From Fibrobacter succinogenes (lineage in GTDB: Bacteria > Fibrobacterota > Fibrobacteria > Fibrobacterales > Fibrobacteraceae), in assembly GCA_902779055.1 (NCBI GenBank), contig CACZAD010000013.1, positions 1-51,825 on the forward strand: 51,825 nt of DNA, in the 5' to 3' direction. Made by a program: the position numbers and the translations under genes. The notes under the pieces were generated by a model. That model did not search any database, was not told the DNA's origin, and was given only the letters and a program-made list of their open reading frames with translations. The first letter of the stretch is position 1. Each line of letters starts with the position of its first letter. This document shows positions 1 to 8,100 of the stretch, one piece after another.

Positions 1-4
1 AATT

Positions 5-1723
5 ATGGCAAATAAGACCTTAAGTGGTGCCGAAGTGATTATCGAATGCCTCAAGCGTGAAGGCGTTGATACAATTTTCGGCTATCCCGGTGGATCGGCC
101 ATTCCGATGTTCGATGCCATCCTCGACTCCAGCATCAAAGTTGTGCTCAGCCGTCATGAACAGGGCGCAACCCACATGGCTGACGGTTATGCCCGCCAGA
201 CCGGTAAGGTCGGTGTAGCTCTTGTCACTAGCGGTCCGGGTGCAACGAACACGTTTACAGGTATTTATACAGCTCTCATGGATTCTAGCCCGATCGTCGT
301 GCTCACGGCACAGACGACGACTCCGAACTTGGGCAAGGACGCCTTCCAGGAATGCGATACTAGCGGTATGACTTTTGCAACTGTGAAGCATTCTTACTTG
401 GTGAAGGACACGAACGACCTCCCGCGCGTGATGAAGGAAGCTTTCCACATCGCACGTTCTGGCCGTCCGGGCCCGGTGCTTATCGACCTCCCGAAGGACG
501 TGACTGCAGGCCCCTGCACCGCTCCGTTCACGGACCAGATGGACCTTCCGGGTTACAAGATTCCGACCTACGCTTCTACTGAAAGCGTCGAAAAGGCCGC
601 CGAATACCTCAAGAATTCCAAGAAGCCGCTTTTGCTCGTGGGCCACGGTGCCATGATTTCTGGCGCTCATCGCCAGGTGAAGGAACTCGCCGAAAAGCTC
701 GGCGCTCCGGTTTGCTGCACGATGCTTGGCCTCGGCGCATTCCCGACCGATCACGAACTTTCGCTCGGCATGCTCGGCATGCACGGCACGATTTACGCCA
801 ACAAGGCCGTGCTCGAATGCGACCTCATTCTCTCTATCGGTAGCCGTTGGGACGACCGCATTACAGGTAAGCTCAGCGAATTCTGCAAGAACGCCGTGAA
901 GATGCACATCGACATCGACCCTGCCGAAGAAGGCAAGGTGTTGCAGCCGGATGTGTTCATGTGCGGTGACGCGAAGCTCGTCTTGGAACAGCTCCTCCCG
1001 ATGGTGAACAAGCTCGATACCGCCGACTGGATCAAGACTTGCCAGACTTGGAAGAAGCGCTACCCGCTTACTTACGCCAAGCAGGGCGGCCTCCGTATGC
1101 AGCACATCGTTGCTACCGTGAGCGAACTTACGCAGGGCAAGGCAATCGTCACGACGGACGTGGGCCAGCACCAGATGTGGGTTGCACAGTTCTTCCACAT
1201 CAACTATCCGCGTCAGCTCCACTCCAGCGGTGGCGCAGGCACGATGGGCTTTGGCTTCCCGGCTGCTATCGGTGCCGCATTCGGTAACGAAACCGGTTGG
1301 CCGGTTTGCAGCTTCAGCGGTGACGGTGGTTTCCAGATGACCGAAGCAGAACTTGCAACGGCAGCCATCCACAAGCTCCCCATCAAGATTTTCGTGATGG
1401 ACAACAAGTACCTCGGCATGGTGCGCCAGTGGCAGGAACTCTTCTATGACCACCGCTACTCCAGCGTGGACATGAGAGGCAACCCGGACTTCGTGAAGCT
1501 CGCTGAAGCTTACGGCATCCCGGGGCTCCGTATCAAGCGCCCGGCCGATGCAGAACGCGTGATCCAGAAGGCTTTGGACTACAACGACGGCCCGATTCTC
1601 ATCCACTGCGAATGCGAAAAGGAAGACAACGTGTTCCCGATGATTCCGGCAGGCGCTCCGATCACAAGCATGATCACCGAACAGCCGAAGACGCAGCTCG
1701 AAAAACCCACCGGATCGACGTAA
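5..1723 (+). CDS. ilvB: Acetolactate synthase, large (catalytic) subunit
   Basis: ThDP- and FAD-dependent enzyme joining two pyruvates (or pyruvate and 2-oxobutyrate) in the first common step of valine, leucine and isoleucine synthesis; cytoplasmic. The 572-residue length is normal. The N-terminal ThDP domain shows YPGGSAIPMFDAI and RHEQGATHMADGYAR, the HEQ glutamate being the catalytic residue. A central FAD/DHAP-like domain follows, and the C-terminal ThDP/Mg domain has GDGGFQMTEAELATA with MDNKYLGMVRQWQ. The start ATG lies four bases into the window, so its ribosome site and promoter are not visible. The regulatory subunit follows after 15 bases, forming an operon. Family call is sure; catabolic AlsS is unlikely because of the partner subunit. 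Confidence 0.97.
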   Translation: MANKTLSGAEVIIECLKREGVDTIFGYPGGSAIPMFDAILDSSIKVVLSRHEQGATHMADGYARQTGKVGVALVTSGPGATNTFTGIYTALMDSSPIVVLTAQTTTPNLGKDAFQECDTSGMTFATVKHSYLVKDTNDLPRVMKEAFHIARSGRPGPVLIDLPKDVTAGPCTAPFTDQMDLPGYKIPTYASTESVEKAAEYLKNSKKPLLLVGHGAMISGAHRQVKELAEKLGAPVCCTMLGLGAFPTDHELSLGMLGMHGTIYANKAVLECDLILSIGSRWDDRITGKLSEFCKNAVKMHIDIDPAEEGKVLQPDVFMCGDAKLVLEQLLPMVNKLDTADWIKTCQTWKKRYPLTYAKQGGLRMQHIVATVSELTQGKAIVTTDVGQHQMWVAQFFHINYPRQLHSSGGAGTMGFGFPAAIGAAFGNETGWPVCSFSGDGGFQMTEAELATAAIHKLPIKIFVMDNKYLGMVRQWQELFYDHRYSSVDMRGNPDFVKLAEAYGIPGLRIKRPADAERVIQKALDYNDGPILIHCECEKEDNVFPMIPAGAPITSMITEQPKTQLEKPTGST

Positions 1724-1738
1724 TAGGAGAATTTGAAA

Positions 1739-2233
1739 ATGAAAGATATTGCACATTCTATTAGCTTGTTAGTGGCAAACCGCCCGGGCGTGCTCGTGCG
1801 TATTGCACTCGTGTTCTCCCGCCGTGGCTACAACATCGATTCTCTCGTCGTCTCCCCCACGCTCGACCCGAACTTCAGCCGCATGAACATCATCGCTCAC
1901 GGCAATCCCGAGATCTTGATGCAAATCATCAAGCAGCTCGAAAAGCTCGTGGACGTGGTTCAGGCTAAGGACCATACCGGTACGGACGCCGTGGAAAAGG
2001 AACTCGCCCTCATCAAGGTTCGTTGCACTGCAGAACAGCGCACCGAAATCTTGCAGCTTTGCGACCATTTCCACGCCAACACGGTGGATATGACGATGAC
2101 TTCCATGATTATCCAGATTACGGGCAACAGCACGAAGGTCGATACCCTCAAGAGCTTGTTGCAGAAGTTCGAAATCGTGGAATACATCCGCACGGGCAAG
2201 GTCATCATGCTCCGCGGTGAAGACAAAACGTAA
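1739..2233 (+). CDS. ilvN: Acetolactate synthase, small (regulatory) subunit
   Basis: ACT-domain subunit that binds the large subunit and gives valine feedback control. It has 164 residues, opening with the ACT core HSISLLVANRPGVLVRIALV and RRGYNIDSLVV, which is typical of IlvN/IlvH. A second, C-terminal domain follows. ATG 1739 is chosen because AGGAG at 1725-1729 sits nine bases upstream; an in-frame TTG at 1733 would be only three bases from that site. It lies directly behind ilvB and is closed by a hairpin terminator, so the two form a bicistronic end of operon. Confidence 0.96.
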   Translation: MKDIAHSISLLVANRPGVLVRIALVFSRRGYNIDSLVVSPTLDPNFSRMNIIAHGNPEILMQIIKQLEKLVDVVQAKDHTGTDAVEKELALIKVRCTAEQRTEILQLCDHFHANTVDMTMTSMIIQITGNSTKVDTLKSLLQKFEIVEYIRTGKVIMLRGEDKT

Positions 2234-2258
2234 GATTCAACACGTTGACGATTTGACA

Positions 2259-2289
2259 AAGGCGCTCGGGAAACCGGGCGTCTTTTTTT
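2259..2289 (+). terminator. Rho-independent terminator after ilvBN
   Basis: GGCGCTCGG and CCGGGCGTC pair around a GAAA-like loop with G-U wobbles and run into seven T residues. It follows the ilvN stop by about 25 bases. Confidence 0.85.
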
Positions 2290-2302
2290 GTACCCCGCGA
2301 AG

Positions 2303-2392
2303 CCTATATGCAACGGATGAAACAAAAACGTACAGGCGGTTCGCCCAAAATAAGCTAAAAAGGGGCTTTGTATTCTAAAACAAACTATATTA
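2303..2392 (+). promoter_or_regulatory. Upstream block 1 of the lipoprotein/radical SAM locus
   Basis: Two parts recur upstream of the third precursor gene. A 28-base stretch (2303-2330, beginning CCTATATGCAAC) matches 3638-3665 at 25 of 28 positions. A 27-base promoter-like unit (2366-2392) has CTTTGTA and TATATTA with 13 bases between, and the same spacing appears at 3701-3727. Distances to the start codons agree within two bases (58 and 60). The likely reading is that promoter and gene were duplicated together; the sigma-factor class is not assigned. Confidence 0.6.
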
Positions 2393-2423
2393 AAATAGAG
2401 TGTTATGGTTGAAGGAGATTTTT

Positions 2424-2987
2424 ATGAAAATCGAGAAGAAGAAAGTTACCGGAAATTCACGTTTGTCGAATGCCACCAAGGCAGGGGTTGCCTCAATGCT
2501 TGGCATGTCCGCCGTCTTGATGAGCGGCTGCTTAAGCGACGCCGAAAGCGGTCAAGTTGTCGGCCCAGTTGAGCCGGACAACAACAATCCAAACAGCAGT
2601 GACGCCTCCGAAACCCCGGAAATACAGTCTAGTTCTTCTGTTGCCGATATTCCGCTGAGCCACGAACGTCTCAGCAGCGAAGCCATCGAAGCACTATCTT
2701 CTTCGTCTGTACAAACGCCGAGCAGTTCTTCTGAAAACATCGCCAGCTCCTCTTCAGAAACGCCAAGCAGTTCTTCAGAAGAAGTTGTCAGCAGCTCATC
2801 CGAAAGTTCCAGCAGCACATTTGTCGAACACGTTCGCAGCTCGTCGAGCGATTCCGTTATTCCTCCATGGCCAAGAGAATGCAACAAAATTGATTCTATG
2901 GGCGTCAACGTCATTATGTGCCATGACGATGATGACTTTCCGCTAGTGAGTATGGTTTCCACATACGAAATGCTTGACTTTTCCTAA
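2424..2987 (+). CDS. Ser-rich lipoprotein-like precursor 1 of a radical SAM locus
   Basis: Protein of 187 residues and unknown function. It opens with a charged leader (MKIEKKKVTG) and a hydrophobic segment ending in the lipobox MSGC, predicting export and lipidation. A long spacer of SSSS blocks, typical of Fibrobacter lipoproteins, follows. The tail carries the motif shared with the next two genes: a hydrophobic residue, Cys, an Asp cluster, then SMVSTYE and D. Start ATG 2424 has AAGGAG at 2412-2417; an upstream in-frame TTG lacks a ribosome site. Leader and tail are conserved among the paralogs while the middle is free, as expected of substrates for the radical SAM enzyme 1.9 kb downstream. 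This copy is the most divergent at the tail (ends DFS, not D[FL]QA). Substrate role is inference. Confidence 0.8.
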   Translation: MKIEKKKVTGNSRLSNATKAGVASMLGMSAVLMSGCLSDAESGQVVGPVEPDNNNPNSSDASETPEIQSSSSVADIPLSHERLSSEAIEALSSSSVQTPSSSSENIASSSSETPSSSSEEVVSSSSESSSSTFVEHVRSSSSDSVIPPWPRECNKIDSMGVNVIMCHDDDDFPLVSMVSTYEMLDFS

Positions 2988-3012
2988 TTGATTTTTGTTG
3001 TCCGGAGGAATT

Positions 3013-3633
3013 ATGAAAATAGAGAAAAGAAAAGTCACCGAAAGTAGCAAACTTTCGGGAATCGCTAAAAGCGCAGCCGCATCTGCATTAGGGATGGCCA
3101 CTCTTTTTTCTTTAAGCGCCTGTATCGAATCGGATCCCGTTTCCGCTTATGATGGTCCCAAATCCAGTTCAAGCGGAACCACGGACAGCGCCAAATACAC
3201 AGATTTCAGCAATTCGTCAGTTACTCCTGAAAACAGCCATTCCGTAGAATCAAGTAGTTCCGCAACGACGGCGAATTCCAGTAGCGACAATTTGTCCAGC
3301 ACGTCGTCCTCAAGTGCAACACAACCGAACCTTCCACGCTTTCCGATGTCCTCCTCTATGTTAGCGGGCGTCGCTATGACAAGCAGCTCCTTAAGCATCG
3401 AAGACATTATTAAAATGAAACGTTCAAGCAGTTCCTCCCAAGAATCCGCTGAACCACAATCCTCCAGTTCATTCGCAGAACCGGAATCATCAAGCTCCTC
3501 CAAAAAACAGTTTCCGATAACAAGAGATTCTCTTACCGTCCCGAACATTCATTTGTGCGAAGACCCTGGCTGCCCAGGAGTACTCATAGACAGTATGGTC
3601 ACCACCTTTGAAATAACGGACTTCCAGGCTTAA
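3013..3633 (+). CDS. Ser-rich lipoprotein-like precursor 2 of a radical SAM locus
   Basis: Protein of 206 residues, paralogous to its neighbours. Leader MKIEKRKVTESSKLSG is followed by a hydrophobic stretch and lipobox LSAC, then a Ser-rich spacer of about 130 residues. The tail has IHLCEDPGCPGVLIDSMV, then TTFE, and ends DFQA, adding a second Cys to the conserved one. ATG 3013 has GGAGG at 3004-3008; the gap from precursor 1 is 25 bases with no terminator, so the two are cotranscribed. It lacks the duplicated promoter block found before precursors 1 and 3. Predicted to be a lipidated, possibly radical-SAM-modified envelope peptide; the modification is inferred from context. Confidence 0.8.
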   Translation: MKIEKRKVTESSKLSGIAKSAAASALGMATLFSLSACIESDPVSAYDGPKSSSSGTTDSAKYTDFSNSSVTPENSHSVESSSSATTANSSSDNLSSTSSSSATQPNLPRFPMSSSMLAGVAMTSSSLSIEDIIKMKRSSSSSQESAEPQSSSSFAEPESSSSSKKQFPITRDSLTVPNIHLCEDPGCPGVLIDSMVTTFEITDFQA

Positions 3634-3637
3634 GCCC

Positions 3638-3727
3638 CCTATATGCAACAAATGCAACAAAAACGACAAGTGCAAAGCCCCAATAATTAGAAATATTCCA
3701 CTTTGTACGAAGAAACTAAGTATATTA
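3638..3727 (+). promoter_or_regulatory. Upstream block 2 of the lipoprotein/radical SAM locus
   Basis: Second copy of the block found at 2303-2392. It begins five bases after the stop of precursor 2 and contains the 28-base element (3638-3665) and the CTTTGTA/TATATTA unit (3701-3727). It probably gives precursor 3 and the radical SAM gene their own promoter. Confidence 0.55.
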
Positions 3728-3760
3728 CAACTAGTGTTAAGATAAAAGGAGGAAACTTTT

Positions 3761-4333
3761 ATGAAAATCGAAAAGAAAAAGGTCACCGGCATTAAAAAGC
3801 CGTCTGCGGTTGTAAAAGGAGCGATCGCATCGGCTTTTGGTATTGCGGCTACTTTTTCTTTGAGCGCCTGCATCGACAATGCAGAAGCCGGTGATGTCAT
3901 AGGTCCCGTCGAAAATCCGGAATCCTCAGGCGACACCGAATCTCAGCCGAGCAGCAGCAGCGTAATCGATATTCCTAAAAGTCAAGAATCTCTCAGCAGT
4001 TCTGCCATTGAAGCCTTGTCTTCAGCGGTAGAAAAGCTGAGCAGCTCATCTGTTGAGCCTATTATAGAAGCGGGCATTTTGCCCCCTTACGAAGATGTTC
4101 CAGATGCCAACAGCAGTTCCGACGCAACACCAGCATCGTCTGCGAACATCCCTTCCAGTTCGTCTGAAGCCACGGAACAGTCCAGCTCCAGCTCCGATAT
4201 CGGCATCCAAATACTCGATCCGGCTCCCATAGATACAAACTACAATCCACGAATACACATCTGCAATGATCCTGATGGCTGTATGATTTTCAGCATGGTC
4301 ACCACGTTCGAGCAGGACGACCTCCAAGCATGA
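3761..4333 (+). CDS. Ser-rich lipoprotein-like precursor 3, coupled to the radical SAM gene
   Basis: Protein of 190 residues with leader MKIEKKKVTGIKKPS, hydrophobic segment, lipobox LSAC and a Ser-rich spacer. The tail reads IHICNDPDGCMIFSMV, then TTFE, and ends DDLQA. AAAGGAGG at 3745-3752 is a strong ribosome site for ATG 3761. Its TGA overlaps the ATG of the radical SAM gene (ATGA, 4330-4333), and that gene has no ribosome site of its own, so the two are translationally coupled. This coupling is the best evidence that these proteins are the enzyme's substrates. Two tail Cys, the Asp and the Thr/Ser residues are candidate modification sites. No protease or exporter lies beside the locus. 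Confidence 0.82.
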   Translation: MKIEKKKVTGIKKPSAVVKGAIASAFGIAATFSLSACIDNAEAGDVIGPVENPESSGDTESQPSSSSVIDIPKSQESLSSSAIEALSSAVEKLSSSSVEPIIEAGILPPYEDVPDANSSSDATPASSANIPSSSSEATEQSSSSSDIGIQILDPAPIDTNYNPRIHICNDPDGCMIFSMVTTFEQDDLQA

Positions 4334-5433
4334 ATTTAGTCCTCTGCCTTACAGAGCAGTGCAACCTCCGCTGTACCTATTGCTATTACAAGGAATCGCA
4401 GGTTGCACGCCAGACGGTCATGGATGACGCGACGTTGGAACAGGCCATCAAGATTGGTCTGGAACGGACGATTTATTTTAAGCAGTCCTATCTGAACATC
4501 ACGTTTTTCGGGGGCGAACCGCTTATCCGCAAGGACGCCATCTACAAGGGTGTCGGAATTGCCAAAGCGCTCGTTGCCGAAGCTCTGGATTGTGGCAGCA
4601 TCGATCAGCATTTCAAGTTGCAGTTTGCCGTCAACACCAACGGCACTCTTTTTGATGACGAATTTTTTGACTTCTGCGAGAGAGAGAAGTTCCGCATTTA
4701 CCTTTCGCTCGACGGTCCGCAATACCATCACGATATCGCCCGCCGCACCGTCAACAATACAGGAAGCTTCAAGGCTATCGAAAAGCACATCCCGCGATTC
4801 GTGAAGCTTGGAGCAGTCGCCTTGAGTACCGTCACCCGCGCGCACGTCAACACGCTTTTCGAGAGCGTCAAGTGGCTGCACGAGCAAGGATTCCAGAGCC
4901 TCACCACGAGCGTGGACTTTGACGGCAAATGGAGCGGCGAAGATTTTGACAAACTCGCCAAGCAATACGAAAAAATGGCACTGTACTGGAAAGAATGCCG
5001 ACAGAAAGGAGAAAAGCTCTTTCTCGGGACAATCCACGACAAGGTAAAGATCGCGCTTATCAATTCGCGATACAGGATGTATTCGTGCCACGTTTACAAC
5101 GGAGCTGTCGGCGTTGCCACCAACGGGAACATTTTCCCCTGCACGCGTTTTATAACCTCACAAAAAGACCCACCATACGTGCAGGGGAACGTATTTACGG
5201 GCTTCGACGAAGAAGCCTGCAAAATCGTCCGTGACTTTCTGGATAGCGACAAGAAGGAATGCGAAGGCTGCGATATACGTTACCGCTGCTGCGCCCACGA
5301 ATGCGCCTGCACATCGTTCTACACAACAGGCACCATCGAAGGCGTTTCGCCCGAAGTCTGCACGCACGAAAGGATGCTCACGGAAATCTGCGATCGACTC
5401 GTCGAAAGCAGCATAGGGAGCAGCCTGCAATAG
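4330..5433 (+). CDS. Radical SAM/SPASM peptide maturase
   Basis: Protein of 367 residues. The radical SAM CxxxCxxC motif is at Cys11, Cys15 and Cys18 (CNLRCTYCYYK), with GGEP at 61-64 in the SAM-binding region. The C-terminal SPASM-like region carries Cys253, 271, 311, 314, 320, 321, 325, 327 and 344, enough for auxiliary Fe-S clusters. Such enzymes make thioether, C-C or other crosslinks in peptides; anaerobic sulfatase maturases are related, but no sulfatase is nearby and the substrate-like genes are adjacent. The protein starts almost at the motif, so it has no N-terminal PqqD-like recognition domain. It may belong to the class of rSAM/peptide systems described from Fibrobacter and Ruminococcus (FibroRumin), which cannot be tested here. 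Confidence 0.9.
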   Translation: MNLVLCLTEQCNLRCTYCYYKESQVARQTVMDDATLEQAIKIGLERTIYFKQSYLNITFFGGEPLIRKDAIYKGVGIAKALVAEALDCGSIDQHFKLQFAVNTNGTLFDDEFFDFCEREKFRIYLSLDGPQYHHDIARRTVNNTGSFKAIEKHIPRFVKLGAVALSTVTRAHVNTLFESVKWLHEQGFQSLTTSVDFDGKWSGEDFDKLAKQYEKMALYWKECRQKGEKLFLGTIHDKVKIALINSRYRMYSCHVYNGAVGVATNGNIFPCTRFITSQKDPPYVQGNVFTGFDEEACKIVRDFLDSDKKECEGCDIRYRCCAHECACTSFYTTGTIEGVSPEVCTHERMLTEICDRLVESSIGSSLQ

Positions 5434-5463
5434 GAATTGTTGTTAGGAGGAAAAAGGAGGAGT

Positions 5464-5504
5464 GTCTAGGCCCTTGAAGGAAGGCAAGGGCCTAGACTTT
5501 TTTT
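5464..5504 (+). terminator. Strong terminator after the radical SAM gene
   Basis: A perfect 13-base stem (GTCTAGGCCCTTG at 5464-5476 with its complement at 5485-5497), an eight-base loop and seven T residues. It ends the lipoprotein/radical SAM locus. Confidence 0.95.
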
Positions 5505-5505
5505 A

Positions 5506-7086
5506 TTAACGTACGGCAATCTTGCGGGAATACACTCGATTACGGGTCACGGCCTTGACCATATAGACGCCGCTTTGACCGTGAGCGTTCCAGGCAAAGC
5601 TCTTGCCGGAATACTGAGCCACGACATGACCGTTCAAGTCAAAGACGCTCCAGTTGGCATCTTCGGGAACAGACATCATCACGACACCATCCAGATGGCT
5701 AATCTTCATGCGAGACGAAACAAAGCGACGTTCGACAATGCGGTCCACGGGTTTCGAAAGCGAAGACGAATCGCCCACAGTCGCAGCCTTCGGGTTGTCA
5801 ATCGCATCAACGACGTTCACAAAAGCACCGCTCATCATGGACGTTCCGAACCAAGCCAGGAACTGGTCAAAATACATTTCGTTATGAAGCGTATCTTCGA
5901 GCGCACCGGAAGCATCGTTTGCAAGACCGAAATAGTCACGACCTTCGTAGAACTTGCCCATTTCTTCACTGAAAGCAATTCGGTCAGCCTTCTCGCCCAC
6001 TGCCATGGCAACTGTAGCCCACATGCCAATCGTCAAATGGCTGTGTTCCCTACGATAGCGCCAAGTTGTAGAATCCTTGGAGTTGTTAAAGTCGTACCAC
6101 TTGTCATCGACAGGCAAAAGTTCGCCCGCGTTTTCGATCTGGTAAAAGTTCGAAGCCTTAGCGCCACCCTTCGAATTGATGAACGTCAACGCATTCTTGA
6201 GGAACGCCTTTGCACGTTCGTCGTCAAACCAAATGGCGTCAATGGCGACACGCCACAAAATGCGGATGGCATCTTTGAAAAAGGCGCGACTTTCAAAATA
6301 GGCATTATAGCCAAGGCCCGCAGAACCAGCCCAGCCGCCTTCCGGTTCCATCCAATCCGGGACCATACCCATACTGTAGCCCGGACTATTGGAAATGATA
6401 CTGTAAGACATATCGACCACAGTATTCCAGCGAGCGCCATCTGAATCGAAATTGGCAAAGATCTTATACCAAGCCGGAGAGAAATAGCCCGGATTGACAA
6501 AATCATAGCCACCCCAGTTTGCACCCGGAGCTAAAATTCCATTACTCGTAATCTGCTTGGAACTCCACATACAATTGAGTATTTTCTGCGCATGCTCCTT
6601 ATAGGAGGAACCAAGCTTTGTCGAAGTGTACGGCTGCCACTTGCCCGCAGACACGAGCTTGTCGGCAAAAATCAGAGCCAGAGCGACGTCTTCCTCGGCA
6701 TCGGAAGCAGCCCCCATGCCCGCAATTTTGCCATCGGGACCTAATTGCCAGTTGTAATAGCAACTGCCCCACATCAACGTGTTGGCTGCATCCCAAATTT
6801 TATTGAAAGTAGCCTGATCGTTAGCATAAAGCGCCACAAGCATGCCATAGCCGACACCTTCGCTCACGGCATCGCCTGGAGTTTCGCTCTTGGGACGGTG
6901 AATAAGTCCAGCGCCTTCGCTAAACGGCTGGATATTTCGACGGATCAGCCCTTGCCAAGTGCTATCGAGAGCGGCATTCCAGTAAACCGCATCAACCTTG
7001 GGCTGCGCATTCGGCAAATCAAGGACTGCAAATGAAGTTGAAAAAGCCGCAGCAACGCAAAACGGCAAAATACGGGATATATTCAT
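5506..7086 (-). CDS. Secreted glycoside hydrolase family 8 enzyme
   Basis: Predicted endo-acting glucanase or xylanase of 526 residues, secreted. It has a signal peptide (to about residue 20) and a GH8 catalytic region to about residue 400. Visible are SEGVGYGMLVALY, holding the general-acid Glu, and GAASDAEEDVALALIFADKL, the conserved GH8 Asp region. The last ~70 residues resemble a type IX secretion (Por) sorting domain: WSVFDLNGHVV, then GVYMVKAVTRNRVYSRKIAV. ATG 7086 is chosen over an upstream TTG because GGAGG (7091-7095) lies just before it. Substrate cannot be fixed: GH8 covers cellulase, xylanase, chitosanase and licheninase. It converges on the radical SAM locus and seems unrelated to it. 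Confidence 0.9.
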   Translation of the reverse strand: MNISRILPFCVAAAFSTSFAVLDLPNAQPKVDAVYWNAALDSTWQGLIRRNIQPFSEGAGLIHRPKSETPGDAVSEGVGYGMLVALYANDQATFNKIWDAANTLMWGSCYYNWQLGPDGKIAGMGAASDAEEDVALALIFADKLVSAGKWQPYTSTKLGSSYKEHAQKILNCMWSSKQITSNGILAPGANWGGYDFVNPGYFSPAWYKIFANFDSDGARWNTVVDMSYSIISNSPGYSMGMVPDWMEPEGGWAGSAGLGYNAYFESRAFFKDAIRILWRVAIDAIWFDDERAKAFLKNALTFINSKGGAKASNFYQIENAGELLPVDDKWYDFNNSKDSTTWRYRREHSHLTIGMWATVAMAVGEKADRIAFSEEMGKFYEGRDYFGLANDASGALEDTLHNEMYFDQFLAWFGTSMMSGAFVNVVDAIDNPKAATVGDSSSLSKPVDRIVERRFVSSRMKISHLDGVVMMSVPEDANWSVFDLNGHVVAQYSGKSFAWNAHGQSGVYMVKAVTRNRVYSRKIAVR

Positions 7087-7293
7087 AAAACCTCCACACA
7101 ACCAATCTTACCCGTTTTATATTTAGAAATTAAATAAAAGAAATGCAAGTAAAAATGTGAACACGCTCACGCCCCAAAAACCTTTTTTCACTTAATCCGC
7201 ATATAAATCCCAAAATTGCACAAATAAGACCCCTTGTCAGAAAAATTCCGACAAGTGAACAAGCCGTTCTATATTTTATTACATTTATTTTAA

Positions 7294-8100
7294 ATGAAAA
7301 ACTTATCCATCATTTTGCTTTTCTGCATTTCGGCAATTTACGCCAGCAGCATTCGAGACACCGTTTACGTGGAACAGGTCATTCGCGATACGGTCTACAT
7401 TCCGATAAAATCCAAAACCGACACCATCTACATCAAAAAAGATGATGCTCCAGCTGTACAAGCCCCGCAACAAAAGTGCTGTACACCGACAGAAAACAAC
7501 CCGCTCGGAGCCGACACAACAAAGTACCTGCGCAACGACACGAGCTATACGCACTACAATCTTTATTTGCATTTCGACCTTGTTTCCATTCCATGGCTCA
7601 TCGATACCACATTCACTTCGGTCGGCGGAAATATCGAAGCTTCTTTCAGCCGCAAGATATCGGCTATGCTGAATTTCCGTTACAGCAAAATGCTTCCACA
7701 GCCCGGCAGTAAGGAATTCAACGACGCCATTTACGAAGGGTACATATCCCAATTCGACATTGGCCTGGGATTCCGCCATTACCTTAGACCTTCAAAATAC
7801 AGCTTTTATCTTGAATGCGGCGGAAACGTCATTATCCGCAAATACGACTACATCAACACTTGGGACGAAAAACCCAACCTCTATAATGACAGGCCACATA
7901 CCAGGCACGACACCGGAACATCCGTCGCGCCTTACCTGCACGCAGGCCATGCGTTCCGAGGGAACCGTGCCACATTCGGCTTTGAATACGGATTCTCGTA
8001 CGGATTTATAGACAAGGAACTGCTCCAAAAGGAAACCTCCTACATATCTGCGGGAGTCCAGCTTGATTTGAGATTGAACATCGGTGTGGGGATTTTCTAA
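7294..8100 (+). CDS. Envelope protein, barrel-like, DTVY-repeat N-terminus (1 of 3)
   Basis: Unrecognised protein of 268 residues. A clear signal peptide (MKNLSIILLFCISAIYASS) is followed by a short periodic segment of DTVY/DTIY units (residues 20-50) and a Cys pair. The rest is rich in alternating aromatic and polar residues (FSRKISAMLNFRYSKML, GLGFRHYLRPSKYSFYLECG), ending with DLRLNIGVGIF, which looks like an outer-membrane beta-barrel with a terminal Phe. The next gene starts on the last base of its stop codon (TAATG). Likely an outer-membrane protein; cargo or role unknown. Confidence 0.75.
   Translation: MKNLSIILLFCISAIYASSIRDTVYVEQVIRDTVYIPIKSKTDTIYIKKDDAPAVQAPQQKCCTPTENNPLGADTTKYLRNDTSYTHYNLYLHFDLVSIPWLIDTTFTSVGGNIEASFSRKISAMLNFRYSKMLPQPGSKEFNDAIYEGYISQFDIGLGFRHYLRPSKYSFYLECGGNVIIRKYDYINTWDEKPNLYNDRPHTRHDTGTSVAPYLHAGHAFRGNRATFGFEYGFSYGFIDKELLQKETSYISAGVQLDLRLNIGVGIF

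Noticed and set aside
20..1756. Long antisense frame of 578 residues opposite ilvB
   Set aside because: Shadow of a GC-rich, strongly biased coding region; the product is His/Val/Arg-rich with no family resemblance, while the sense strand is a clear acetolactate synthase.
2424..4333. Reading the Ser-rich genes as phage tail or adhesin repeats
   Set aside because: Lipoboxes, conserved leaders and tails, and coupling to a radical SAM gene explain them better; poly-Ser linkers are common in this group's lipoproteins.
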